Positions 43,623 to 52,293 of a DNA stretch of 64,000 nt are shown here, in pieces. Under the pieces are notes generated by a model. It ran no database searches. It saw nothing but the letters and a program-made list of their open reading frames with translations, and was not told where the DNA came from. The translations under genes and the position numbers were made by a program. Each line of letters opens with the position of its first letter. Position 1 is the stretch's first letter. The stretch lies in the NCBI RefSeq assembly GCF_017876675.1, contig NZ_JAGIOI010000001.1:4278001-4342000 (forward strand), read 5' to 3'. Source of the stretch: Arthrobacter stackebrandtii. Lineage in GTDB: Bacteria > Actinomycetota > Actinomycetes > Actinomycetales > Micrococcaceae.

Positions 43623-45333
43623 CAGTTGAGGACTCTATCGTGCTTGCATTGGTGAGCGGGAATCCGCGGGCGGCCAGGGCCGTGCGCAATTCCACCCTGT
43701 CGTCGAGGGAAATATTGACCCCCATGACTTCTTGGTAAACTTCATGGCCGCGTCCCGCGACCAGGATGACATCCTCCGGTCCGGCCAGTTCCACGGCGCG
43801 GGTGATCGCGGCGGCGCGGTCCCCGGATTCCTCCACGACCCGGCCCAGGCCTTCGCGGTCGTTGGCTTCGCGGGCCCCGGCCAGGACGTCTGCGCGGATG
43901 GCGGCGGGGTCCTCGTCATGCGGGTCGTCGTCGGTGATGATCACCACGTCGGCCCCGCGCGCCACCACGGCACCCATGATGGGCCGCTTGGTGGCGTCGC
44001 GCTCCCCCGTGGCGCCGAAGACGGCGATCAACTTCGCCCCTTCGGCCTCGGGCCGGACGGCGTCCAGGGCGCGTTCCAGGGCGTCCGGGTTGTGCGCAAA
44101 GTCGACGACGGCCACCGGGGCCGTGCCCACCAGCTGCATGCGCCCGGGCACCTCGATGGTGAAGGGGTCGGCCGTGTCCAGGACGTGCTGGAGCCGGTCC
44201 AGGACTACCTGCCGGGCCTCATCCCCCTGCCCGACGGCGGAGCTGGCCGCCGCCGCCTGCGCCAGCAATTCGGTGGCCACCATGAGCAACGCCAGCGCGG
44301 CGTTGGCCACGTTGAAGTCTCCCGGCAGGCCCGTGCGGACAGTCAGGACTGCCCCGCGGGGGCCGTGCAGCCCGAAGCGGGAACCCACGCCGTCGCGGCG
44401 CACCGAGCGCACCTGCCAGTCGGCCAGGGCATCCGCCGGGGTGCCCAGACTGTCAGTGGCAGGGGCTCCTTCCGGCTGGGGCTGGGCGGTGGCGAGGGTC
44501 GTGGTGGGGACTGAGGCCTCCGCCGCCATGCGCCGGCCCCAGGCGTCGTCCACCGTGATGACGGCGTGGCGGGTGTGGGCCGGGGTGAACAGGGCGGCCT
44601 TGGTGCTGTAGTAGCCTTCCATGCCGCCGTGCAGGTCAAGGTGGTCCTGGGTCAGGTTGGTGAACCCGGCCACGCTGAATTCCACGGCGTCAACCCGCCC
44701 GAAGGCCAGGGCGTGCGAGGAGACTTCCATGGAGGCCGCATCGAGCCCCTTCTCCGCCATGAGGGCCAGCAGCCCGTGCACGTCCGTGGATTCGGGAGTG
44801 GTCAGCTTGCTCGGGACGGCCTGCCCGCCGGCCAGAATCTCAATGGTGCCGATCAGGCCCGTGGCCCTGCCCAGTGCCTGCAGCAGGGAATTCAGGAAGT
44901 AAGTGGTGGTGGTCTTGCCGTTGGTGCCGGTCACGGCAAACAATTCCAGTGCCCGCGCACCGTCCGGGCGGGCATAGACGGCGGCAGCCACCGCGCCCGT
45001 CACGGCCCGCGGGTCCGCGACGGTGAGCACAGGCACACCCGGCGCTCCTCCCAAAAGCCGGGCTCCGGCGTCGTCCGTCAGGATTGCGGCGGCGCCGGCG
45101 GCAATGGCGGCAGCGGCGAACTGGGCGCCATGGGCCTTGGCGCCGGGCAGGGCGAGATAGAGGTCGCCGGGGAGGATGGTGCGCGAGTCAAGGCTGACCC
45201 CGCCCACCCGGACGGCCCCTGCCTGTCCGTTGAGGGCGGCGGCGGGCACGCCCACAAGGTCAGCCAGTTGGGCCAGCGTGGCCCCGTGGGGGTGCGCAGG
45301 ACGCAGCGGGGCGGGCGGGTTGTTGACAGGCAC
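43615..45333 (-). CDS. murE: UDP-MurNAc-dipeptide ligase adding the third amino acid (probably L-lysine)
   Basis: MurE adds the diamino acid at position 3 of the stem peptide. The 572 residues contain the N-terminal domain, the ATP loop GTNGKTTTTY at 136-145, the carbamylated-Lys region and the C-terminal domain. The substrate-selecting motif reads DDDPHDEDP near 465-475, not the DNPR of diaminopimelate enzymes; loss of that Arg fits an L-lysine enzyme, as expected for Arthrobacter wall type A3alpha. The GTG at 45333 follows AGAGGATCC with wide spacing. An internal insert around 255-290 (about 30 residues, low complexity) lengthens it relative to E. coli MurE. Confidence 0.95.
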   Translation of the reverse strand: MPVNNPPAPLRPAHPHGATLAQLADLVGVPAAALNGQAGAVRVGGVSLDSRTILPGDLYLALPGAKAHGAQFAAAAIAAGAAAILTDDAGARLLGGAPGVPVLTVADPRAVTGAVAAAVYARPDGARALELFAVTGTNGKTTTTYFLNSLLQALGRATGLIGTIEILAGGQAVPSKLTTPESTDVHGLLALMAEKGLDAASMEVSSHALAFGRVDAVEFSVAGFTNLTQDHLDLHGGMEGYYSTKAALFTPAHTRHAVITVDDAWGRRMAAEASVPTTTLATAQPQPEGAPATDSLGTPADALADWQVRSVRRDGVGSRFGLHGPRGAVLTVRTGLPGDFNVANAALALLMVATELLAQAAAASSAVGQGDEARQVVLDRLQHVLDTADPFTIEVPGRMQLVGTAPVAVVDFAHNPDALERALDAVRPEAEGAKLIAVFGATGERDATKRPIMGAVVARGADVVIITDDDPHDEDPAAIRADVLAGAREANDREGLGRVVEESGDRAAAITRAVELAGPEDVILVAGRGHEVYQEVMGVNISLDDRVELRTALAARGFPLTNASTIESSTDD

Positions 45334-45387
45334 GTGCTTGGGATCCTCTGGTTGGTGTGGCGGAATGGCCGGGGCGCGGGGCGGCGG

Positions 45388-47208
45388 CTACTTGTAGAAC
45401 TTGGGCGGTTCGACCGGCGGCGTGGTGGAGGGCGGGACGTCGTAGCTGCGCAGCACTTGCCCCATCACCTGGTTGAAGGTGTTCCCTTGCGTGACGCCGT
45501 AGATCTTTCCCTGCGGGCGCTGGACGGTGATGCCCACCACGTACTTCGGGTCCTCCATGGGCGCCATGCCAATGAAGGACGAGGTGTAGCCGTCGAATCC
45601 GACGCCGTTGTCCGCGGGTGCCTCTGAGGTTCCGGTCTTGCCGCCCGTACGGTAGCCGGGGATGCCAACCACCTTGTAGTCGGTCATCGTGACCACGCCC
45701 TCCAGCATATCGCGGGCGTCCTGTGCCGTCTTCGGACTGATCACCTTGACCCCGGGAGCCGTGGGCTCCTTGGTCACGGTGCCGTCGGCGGCCGTGTAGG
45801 ACTCCACAATGGTGGGCTTGAGGCGGACGCCGTCGTTGGCGATGGTCTGGAAGATCATGGTGGTCTGCAGCGGGGTCTGGGCGACACCCTGCCCGAACAG
45901 GACGGTGTACTGTTGGCGGCCGTCCCAGTTCTGCCAGTCTGCCAGGATGCCGGGGCTTTCGCCGGGCAGCTGGATGCCGGTCTTTTCACCGACGCCGAAC
46001 TTGCGCATGTAGTCGTAGCGCTGCTCCGGCGTGAGTGCGGAGCCTGCCATGACGGTGCCCGTGTTCATGGAGTCGGCGATGATACCGGCCAGGGTCCGCT
46101 GTTCCGTGCCGTGGTCAAAGGCATCCGTAAACGTCTGCCCGTCGATGGTGAAGGCCGGCGGCACCAGGTAGTGGCTCATGGGCGTGGCCAGGCCCTCTTC
46201 CACGAGGGCGGCCGCGGTCATGATCTTGCTGGTGGAGCCGGGCTCCACGACGGCACTGACGGTGCGGGAGCCGATATTGGCCGGGTCCGAGGCGCCGACG
46301 TTGTTGGGGTCGTAGGAATCGCTGTCACCCAGGGCGATGACCTTGCCCGTGGCCACTTCAATGACGCTGACGCTGGCATACTGGGCGCTGTACTGTTCCT
46401 TTTGCTGCTGGGCCGCCTGCTGGGCGTAGTACTGGATGTCCTGGTCGATGGTCAGCTGGACTGTCTGTCCGTCCACCGCCGGATCGGTCCGCACGGGGGC
46501 GGTGGGAATGATGATGCCGTTCTTGCCGGCCTGGTAAGTCCTGCTGCCGTCGGTTCCCGTGAGCTTGGCGTCCATGGTCTGTTCAATGCCGGCCAGGGCC
46601 TTGCCGTCGGCGTCGACGAAGCCCACGATGGGCCCGCCCACCGCACCCATCGGATAGACCCGCTTGGTCACGGCTTCCGAGTAGATGCCGGGAATGCCCA
46701 GCTCCGCCACCTGCTTTTCCACCAGTGGGCTGACATCCTTGGTGATGTAGTTGAAGCTCTTGTCTCCGGTTGCTGCCTGCACAACCTGGTCCACAGGCAG
46801 TTTGAGCAGGTCCGCCAGCTGCTTCAGGCCCTCGTCCTTGGTGTACTCGACGATGCTGGATTTCCCGGTTTTCTCATCCACGACACGGTGCCCGTACTCC
46901 TCGTACTTGCCCATGTTGATTTGGGAGACCGTGATGTTGTACCTCACGATGCTCTCCGCCAGGACATTGCCCTTGGCGTCGATGATCTTGCCGCGGACGG
47001 CCGGCAGCTTCTGCACCACCGTGCGCTGGTTTTCCGCCGCCTGGGCCATGTTGCCGGTGTCCAGGCCCTGCACCATGACCAGCCGCCCGGCAATAAGCAG
47101 CAGGGCAGCCATCATGATGATGAATCCGATACGCATGCGTCCGCGGCCGACCTTGTTCAGTTGCTGGGCAGTTGCACCGTGTGCTGACTGGGCGGGTTTT
47201 TGTGCCAC
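45388..47208 (-). CDS. ftsI: Septal transpeptidase PBP2/FtsI
   Basis: FtsI crosslinks septal peptidoglycan. The 606-residue class B penicillin-binding protein has a short cytoplasmic start, one membrane helix (about 27-47), the dimerisation/pedestal domain and the transpeptidase domain with SxxK at Ser325-Lys328 (PGSTSKIM), SMN at 380-382 and KTG at 524-526. The GTG at 47208 is used; no better start is seen. It lies 80 bp after ftsL and 54 bp before murE. Confidence 0.95.
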   Translation of the reverse strand: MAQKPAQSAHGATAQQLNKVGRGRMRIGFIIMMAALLLIAGRLVMVQGLDTGNMAQAAENQRTVVQKLPAVRGKIIDAKGNVLAESIVRYNITVSQINMGKYEEYGHRVVDEKTGKSSIVEYTKDEGLKQLADLLKLPVDQVVQAATGDKSFNYITKDVSPLVEKQVAELGIPGIYSEAVTKRVYPMGAVGGPIVGFVDADGKALAGIEQTMDAKLTGTDGSRTYQAGKNGIIIPTAPVRTDPAVDGQTVQLTIDQDIQYYAQQAAQQQKEQYSAQYASVSVIEVATGKVIALGDSDSYDPNNVGASDPANIGSRTVSAVVEPGSTSKIMTAAALVEEGLATPMSHYLVPPAFTIDGQTFTDAFDHGTEQRTLAGIIADSMNTGTVMAGSALTPEQRYDYMRKFGVGEKTGIQLPGESPGILADWQNWDGRQQYTVLFGQGVAQTPLQTTMIFQTIANDGVRLKPTIVESYTAADGTVTKEPTAPGVKVISPKTAQDARDMLEGVVTMTDYKVVGIPGYRTGGKTGTSEAPADNGVGFDGYTSSFIGMAPMEDPKYVVGITVQRPQGKIYGVTQGNTFNQVMGQVLRSYDVPPSTTPPVEPPKFYK

Positions 47209-47288
47209 TGCTGTTCCTTGCTTGTCGCGTGCGCGTTGTTGCCTGTTGCCGTCTCTCCCGCTTTTGCTGCGGGTGTGTGGGATTTAGC

Positions 47289-47999
47289 CTAGCCGTCCTG
47301 CTCCGCCGGCGCCGGGATTGTGCCGCCGTTCAGGTCGGGTCCGGCTGGTTTTGCCGGCACCGGTGCCGCCTTTTCTGCCTTGGCTGCGGCCTTTTCGTCC
47401 TTGGCTTCGGCAGCTGCCGGGCTCACGGGCTTCTCTTCCGGCGCCGCGTCGGCGGGCGGCAGCGAACTGGCCGGAACTTCGCGGAGCGAGTCCACGGCGG
47501 CCGGCGGGATGACCACCAGGCCCTTGGTGTCCGCCTTGGCAGGCTGCGGGGTGCCACTGACCTTCTTGTTCCGGACGTCGATCTGGCCGGTGCTGTCTGC
47601 GGGAACCATGCCCAGGGCTGCGGCACTGGCCACGAGTTCCTGGGGTGCCGCCTTGGCCGCGATTTCCTGCTCGAGTGTCTGGTTGGCCTTGATCAGGTCT
47701 GCCTGGTGGTTTTTAAGGCCCACCAGTTCGTACTGGCCCTTGGTGACGGAGATACTCATGGCCAGCACGACTGACAGGGCGACGACGATGACCATGAAGA
47801 CAATCACCAAAAGCTGCTGGCGGCCCTTCCGCGGTGTGGAGACGACCAGTGAGAGCGGTGTCCGGGGCTTGCTACGGGCGGCGGTCTTTTCCGCGACCGG
47901 CGCAGGAACCGGCAGGGACATGTCCAACGCGCGGGCGCTCGAGCCGTCGCTGATGGGCATCCGGCTTGCGTTGTTGCTGCGTGGTGCTGCCTTGCTCAT
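47289..47999 (-). CDS. ftsL: FtsL-like division protein
   Basis: The 236 residues have the FtsL layout: a cytoplasmic basic part (1-60), one membrane helix (about 61-83, [20 protein letters not shown]) and a short coiled coil (about 90-118, [19 protein letters not shown]). An extracellular Ala/Pro/Lys-rich tail to residue 236 follows and is longer than in classical FtsL. Position between rsmH and ftsI supports the call, since sequence identity within FtsL is low. The start overlaps rsmH by 4 bp. FtsL is expected to pair with FtsB/DivIC and FtsQ. Confidence 0.85.
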   Translation of the reverse strand: MSKAAPRSNNASRMPISDGSSARALDMSLPVPAPVAEKTAARSKPRTPLSLVVSTPRKGRQQLLVIVFMVIVVALSVVLAMSISVTKGQYELVGLKNHQADLIKANQTLEQEIAAKAAPQELVASAAALGMVPADSTGQIDVRNKKVSGTPQPAKADTKGLVVIPPAAVDSLREVPASSLPPADAAPEEKPVSPAAAEAKDEKAAAKAEKAAPVPAKPAGPDLNGGTIPAPAEQDG

Positions 48000-48994
48000 G
48001 TGGCGCTCCTGACCCTGATCTTTTCCACGGCCCGCAGACGTGCCGAGGCCGCCCGGGGGTTTTCTGCTATTTCTTCGTCTGTTGGTATTTCCGTGCCCTT
48101 GGTCAGGCGTTTCAAGGTGGGCTTGTGCTCTTCAAGCTCAACGGGGAAGCCTGCCGGGGCCGACGACGTCGATCCGGCGGCAAAGACGGCCTTGACGATC
48201 TTGTCTTCAAGGGAGTGGTAGGACATGACGACGGCCCGGCCGTGCAGTGCCAGTGCGTCAACCGCGGCCGGGATGGCCCGCTCCAGGACGCTGAGCTCCT
48301 CATTGACCTCAATGCGCAGCGCCTGGAAGGTGCGCTTGGCGGGGTGGCCGCCGGTGCGGGAGGCGCCGGCGGGAACCACGTTGCGGATGATCTCCACGAG
48401 CTCGCCTGTCCGCGTCAGCGGGGCCCTGTCCCGCGCCGCCACGATGTGGTTGGCGATGCGGCCCGCGAATTTTTCCTCGCCCCATTTGCGGATGATCCGC
48501 ACCAGCTCCTCTTCCGAGTAGCTGTTAACTACGTCGGCGGCTGTCTGACCCCGGCTGGTGTCCATGCGCATGTCGAGCGGTGCGTCGAAGGAATAGGCGA
48601 ATCCGCGGTCGCGCTCGTCCAATTGCAGGGAGGAGACGCCCAGGTCCATGAGGATTCCGTCGATGGCGGGGATGCCTAGGTCCTCCAGAACCTCTGCAAT
48701 CTCGTCGTAGACGGCGTGGACCAGGTCGGTGCGTCCCTGGAACGGGGCGAGCCGTTCGCCGGCCAGGCCCAGTGCCTCTGTGTCCCGGTCGATGCCGATC
48801 AGGTGCAGGTCGGGGAACCTCTGCAGCATGGCTTCACTGTGGCCGCCCATGCCGAGGGTCGCGTCTATGACAACGGGGGTGCGTCCGGCGGCGCGGGCCA
48901 CGTCAAAGGCCGGGGCCAGAAGGTTGATGCAGCGATCTTTCAGAACTGGAGTGTGGCGTTCGGACGTAGGTGGCGTGGGGGTTTCCGACGTCAT
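47996..48994 (-). CDS. rsmH: 16S rRNA (cytosine1402-N4)-methyltransferase
   Basis: RsmH (MraW) methylates C1402 in the ribosomal P site. The 332 residues have the SAM loop [10 protein letters not shown] near 44-53, the [21 protein letters not shown] segment and the family's conserved [11 protein letters not shown] near the end. I prefer the ATG at 48994, 5 nt after CGGAGTC, over the GTG one codon upstream. The 300-bp leader contains an mraW-RNA-like hairpin, suggesting RNA-level control of the downstream dcw genes. Confidence 0.95.
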   Translation of the reverse strand: MTSETPTPPTSERHTPVLKDRCINLLAPAFDVARAAGRTPVVIDATLGMGGHSEAMLQRFPDLHLIGIDRDTEALGLAGERLAPFQGRTDLVHAVYDEIAEVLEDLGIPAIDGILMDLGVSSLQLDERDRGFAYSFDAPLDMRMDTSRGQTAADVVNSYSEEELVRIIRKWGEEKFAGRIANHIVAARDRAPLTRTGELVEIIRNVVPAGASRTGGHPAKRTFQALRIEVNEELSVLERAIPAAVDALALHGRAVVMSYHSLEDKIVKAVFAAGSTSSAPAGFPVELEEHKPTLKRLTKGTEIPTDEEIAENPRAASARLRAVEKIRVRSAT

Positions 48995-49307
48995 CACGAC
49001 TCCGTTTCTCTTCGGTCAAAACCGGGAGGGGAAATCTTATCCCCCGTGGCAATGCTGATAATCGAACAAACTGCTTTGGTGCGTTCTTGCTGTGGCCAGG
49101 ACCGCCGCCCGCGTCTTTGTGGGCTGCCTCTTGAACCAGATCCCCCTCCGCGCCACGCCGTGCCAGGCCTGGCTCCGGGGAAGGTGAGCCAGGAATGGCC
49201 TTGCGGGGCGGCTGGAGATCTCATCCAAGATCGCCGTCCGTACCTTGGAAAGCCACTTGGCTGCGTCTTTCCGTTTCCTGCTGGTGGTGCAAGTGGTGGA
49301 CTATTTG
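48995..49307 (-). promoter_or_regulatory. rsmH leader with mraW-RNA-like hairpin
   Basis: Between mraZ and rsmH lie about 310 bp without a gene. On the minus strand an 8-bp stem (49186-49193 with 49168-49175) presents a 10-nt loop containing CUUCCCC. As I recall, this loop is the hallmark of the actinobacterial mraW RNA motif found in leaders of this same gene. A second small hairpin (about 49027-49045) with a GGGG/CCCC stem lies just before the start region. Covariance has not been tested. Confidence 0.55.
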
Positions 49308-49739
49308 CTAGCCAATGCCGGGAATGCCTTGTTCATCTGTTGCTGAGAACGCGCTTTCCTTGGCACTGAGGTAGTCCGCCCAAGCGCCTGCATCCCAGAT
49401 TTCTGCCCGGCTGCCGGCACCAATGACCACCAGTTCCTTTTCGAGACCTGCATACGCACGAAGCGTTGCCGGAATGGTGACCCGGCCCTGCTTGTCCGGC
49501 ACCTCATCTGAGGCTCCCGACAGGAAAATTCGAATGTAGTCACGGGCCGCCATGTTGGACAGTGGTGCATCCTGCATTTGGGCCAGAACCTTTTCAAATT
49601 CCCTTGCGCTGAAGACGTAAATGCAGTTTTCCTGCCCCTTGGTCAGGACAAGTCCGCTGGAAAGCTCCTCTCGGAACTTTGCGGGAAGAATGATCCGGCC
49701 TTTCTCATCAAGGCGTGGTGAGTGTGTTCCGAGAAACAT
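49308..49739 (-). CDS. mraZ: Transcriptional regulator MraZ
   Basis: MraZ binds its own promoter and controls the dcw cluster. The 143 residues hold the two AbrB-like half-domains: [17 protein letters not shown] at 10-26 and [18 protein letters not shown] near 81-98. The length is typical. It is the first gene of the cluster, and three 10-bp-spaced GTGGAG boxes overlap its promoter 60-90 bp upstream. Confidence 0.96.
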   Translation of the reverse strand: MFLGTHSPRLDEKGRIILPAKFREELSSGLVLTKGQENCIYVFSAREFEKVLAQMQDAPLSNMAARDYIRIFLSGASDEVPDKQGRVTIPATLRAYAGLEKELVVIGAGSRAEIWDAGAWADYLSAKESAFSATDEQGIPGIG

Positions 49740-49801
49740 TCCCCCACCACCTTCATTGTCGAGACCTGGTGACCGCTCCTACCCCACTCCCCTCTTACGT
49801 G

Positions 49802-49827
49802 CTCCACATTACTCCACAATCCTCCAC
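49802..49827 (-). promoter_or_regulatory. Three MraZ-type boxes
   Basis: On the minus strand GTGGAG occurs at 49822-49827, 49812-49817 and 49802-49807, an exact 10-bp period. Three or more 10-bp-spaced G-rich repeats are the known MraZ operator layout. Confidence 0.75.
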
Positions 49828-49833
49828 CGTCAA
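49806..49833 (-). promoter_or_regulatory. mraZ promoter
   Basis: TTGACG (49828-49833) and TAATGT (49806-49811) on the minus strand are spaced by 16 nt. The MraZ boxes fill the spacer, so MraZ binding would block RNA polymerase. Confidence 0.7.
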
Positions 49834-50195
49834 CTCTCTTTCCGGGCGTGTTTGACGCACTTCACATAAATATTTCCCGCAATGACGCGGATCACGGAGA
49901 GTGGTTGGCGGTGGAGGGAAAAACGCGGCGCCTCCCCTTCACCGGGCCCTTTTCAACCAAAAAGGACCCCGCGGGGCGCTATTTTCCGCATCTGGCGGAG
50001 TCTGTGGATGAAAGTGGAGCATTGCAGGGATCCCTGGGACAGGTGGGGGTGGATACAAATGGAGCGTTGCGGAGCAGGGCCGGGGCAGCCCGCAGCCAGG
50101 TTCGGAGGGGCGGGCTGCACGGTCGCCGGAAAGGTCCGGCACCGGCGCCCGGAAGCTGCCTGCAGCTGGTTACCTCGAATAATGGCCCGGACACG

Positions 50196-50224
50196 AAAAA
50201 AGCCCCCGAAGCGGGAGCTTTTTT
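50196..50224. terminator. Terminator after DUF3040 gene
   Basis: AAAAAAGC and GCTTTTTT flank a CCCCG/CGGGA stem with one mismatch and an AAG loop. It is bidirectional by symmetry. The DUF3040 gene on the minus strand is the likely user, about 80 bp upstream. Confidence 0.8.
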
Positions 50225-50302
50225 GCATTGCCGTGTGCCTGCAGGGTGTGGCGTCAACCCGCCGTCACCTTGGAGACGGCCCCGCGGGGCCGCAATGAAC
50301 GC

Positions 50303-50680
50303 CTACTGTTCGCGGCGGCGTTCCTCCCACTTTTCTTCCAGGCCGTTCATGAAGCCGCTCTTCTGCTTGGGCCGTGCGCCATTTCCGGTCTTGTGCTCTG
50401 CACCGGGGGTGTCGGAGAACTTGGGGCGGGAAATGGCCACATAAACTCCAGCACCCATGACCAGGAAGCCAAGAATGCCAAGGACGATCAGGTGGGTGGC
50501 CACCCCGCCCAACAGGACCAGCAGGCCGGTGATGCCGATCAGGACACCGATGACGATGTTGCGCGTCGACATTGACCGCGATGGCGACGAGGACAAGGCG
50601 TGGGCGAATTTGGGATCTTCCGCATGGAGCTGCTGTTCCAATTGGTCAAGCAGTCTCTGCTCGTGTTCAGAGAGGGGCAT
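50303..50680 (-). CDS. DUF3040 family membrane protein
   Basis: The 125-residue protein has a conserved N-terminal helix MPLSEHEQRLLDQLEQQLHAEDPKFA, the DUF3040 hallmark, then two membrane segments (about 40-62 and 64-84) and a charged tail. The function is unknown; it is widespread in actinobacteria, often near mraZ or dinB. It is probably a small inner-membrane protein with a cytoplasmic N-terminal helix. Confidence 0.88.
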   Translation of the reverse strand: MPLSEHEQRLLDQLEQQLHAEDPKFAHALSSSPSRSMSTRNIVIGVLIGITGLLVLLGGVATHLIVLGILGFLVMGAGVYVAISRPKFSDTPGAEHKTGNGARPKQKSGFMNGLEEKWEERRREQ

Positions 50681-50923
50681 GACGACCTCCTTCAGGTCAG
50701 GGCCGTGGGCGTCTTAACTCTGTTAACGTTTCCAACGCTCCATTTAGTTCCGCCTGGAATACCGCCATGGCCGGCACCTGCGCCGAACGTTGCGACCCCT
50801 GCACAAACCAACGGACCGTGAAGCTGTCATTGAGTCAACTCCTAGTACTAACAATAGGCTTGATTTGACCGAACTAAAAGCCGTGTCGCGAACACCCGGG
50901 ATACTCATGGCTTTCCCCCAATT

Positions 50924-52141
50924 TCACGGCGCGGGCGGCGGCTTCAGCAGGCGGGCCGGGACGATCTTGGCGCTGCCAAACCGGGCGGCAATGGCATCGC
51001 CCACCACCTCGGCGGCCCGGGAGTTGTCATCCCTGGGATCCAGGGTGAATTGCAGGGGCGCACTGTCCACGGCATCCAGGCGTTCCATCCGCACGCCGAT
51101 CAGCCGCACGCTTTGCGGCCGCCGGCCCAGCGCCTGCAGGAGGGCCACCGCGCCGGCGTAGATCTGCCCGGCACTGTCGGTTCCGGCCCCGAGAGCCTTG
51201 GAGCGGGTGATGGTGGAGAAGTCGGCGTACTTGATCTTCAGCGCCAGGGTCCGCCCGCTGAGCCCGGATTCACGCAGCCGCCCGGCCACCCTGTGTGAAA
51301 GCCGCAGCAGTTCACGCGTCAGCACCTCGTCCGAGACGGTGTCCTCGGCAAAGGTTTCCTCCGCCCCGACACTCTTTTCCCTGTGCTCCCCCGTCACTGG
51401 CCGCGGGTCGATCCCCCAGGACAGCGCATGCAGCGCCGCGCCACTGGTGCCGAGCGCCTTTTGCAGGGAGCTGACAGGCGTGGCCGCAACATCGGCCACC
51501 GTGAAAATGCCCAGCCGAGCCAGCACCTCACGGGTCTTGGCGCCCACACCCCACAGCGCCCCGACCGGCAGCGTGTGCAGGTACTCCACGGTTCGCTCCT
51601 TTTCAATGAGGAGCATCCCGTCCGGCTTGCACCTGGTGGATGCGACCTTGGCCACGAACTTGCTTGAGGCGATCCCCACGGATGCCGTGATGCCCACTTC
51701 AGCGGCAATGCGCCGCCGAATGAGGGCACCAATCTCCAGTGGCGTGCCGAGCCTGCGCAGCGACCCGCTGATGTCAAGAAAGGCCTCGTCCACGCTGAGC
51801 TGCTCCACGGTGTCGGTGATGGAGTGGAACACGGCCATGACCTGGGCCGAGACCTGCTGGTACAGCCCGTGGGTTGGGGGAATAACGACGGCGGCCGGCG
51901 CCATCCGCATCGCCGTCGCCATGGGCATGGCGGAACGCACGCCGGCGGCCCGGGCCTCGTAGGAGGCGGAGAGCACCACGGACCGGCCTTCGGGGTGGCC
52001 CACAATGACCATCTTGCCCCGCAGTTCCGGGCGCTTGCGCAGTTCCACGGAAACAAAGAAGGCATCCATGTCCACGTGCATGATGGTGCAGCCCTCCTGC
52101 ACGGGCGCGCTGCCCGGCACCGGGGGCTGAAGATTGCTCAC
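50924..52141 (-). CDS. dinB: DNA polymerase IV (Y-family, error-prone)
   Basis: DinB copies past damaged template bases. The 405 residues have the catalytic acids in HVDMDAFFVSVE (Asp24) and SVDEAFLD (Asp118, Glu119), helix-hairpin-helix thumb segments and the little-finger domain (about 250-350). The C-terminus PARLLKPPPAP has no evident beta-clamp motif of the QLxLF type, so clamp contact may be weak or elsewhere. A degenerate LexA box lies 33 bp upstream. It diverges from idsA. Confidence 0.93.
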   Translation of the reverse strand: MSNLQPPVPGSAPVQEGCTIMHVDMDAFFVSVELRKRPELRGKMVIVGHPEGRSVVLSASYEARAAGVRSAMPMATAMRMAPAAVVIPPTHGLYQQVSAQVMAVFHSITDTVEQLSVDEAFLDISGSLRRLGTPLEIGALIRRRIAAEVGITASVGIASSKFVAKVASTRCKPDGMLLIEKERTVEYLHTLPVGALWGVGAKTREVLARLGIFTVADVAATPVSSLQKALGTSGAALHALSWGIDPRPVTGEHREKSVGAEETFAEDTVSDEVLTRELLRLSHRVAGRLRESGLSGRTLALKIKYADFSTITRSKALGAGTDSAGQIYAGAVALLQALGRRPQSVRLIGVRMERLDAVDSAPLQFTLDPRDDNSRAAEVVGDAIAARFGSAKIVPARLLKPPPAP

Positions 52142-52173
52142 AGCCCAATTCTAGTGACTGCGCCGGAGCTATG

Positions 52174-52187
52174 CGAACATACTTTCG
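52174..52187. promoter_or_regulatory. Candidate LexA (SOS) box upstream of dinB
   Basis: CGAACATACTTTCG matches the actinobacterial SOS box CGAAC-N4-GTTCG with one mismatch. It lies 33 bp before the dinB start, in the dinB-idsA divergent region. Confidence 0.45.
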
Positions 52188-52293
52188 TGAGGTAGGCAAC
52201 AACGGCCCGGGAGAGGTCCTGCAACATGGCTAAACTAAGTTCTGTTGGCGCAACGGCCGCACCAGTTAACCCACAGCAAGGACCCCAGAGAGC

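Larger units (their letters stand above)
49740..50195. other. mraZ upstream region
   Basis: The region holds the mraZ leader and promoter (to 49833) and then about 360 bp in which I see no gene, repeat or clear promoter. Short open frames here lack coding character and ribosome binding sites. Confidence 0.4.
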
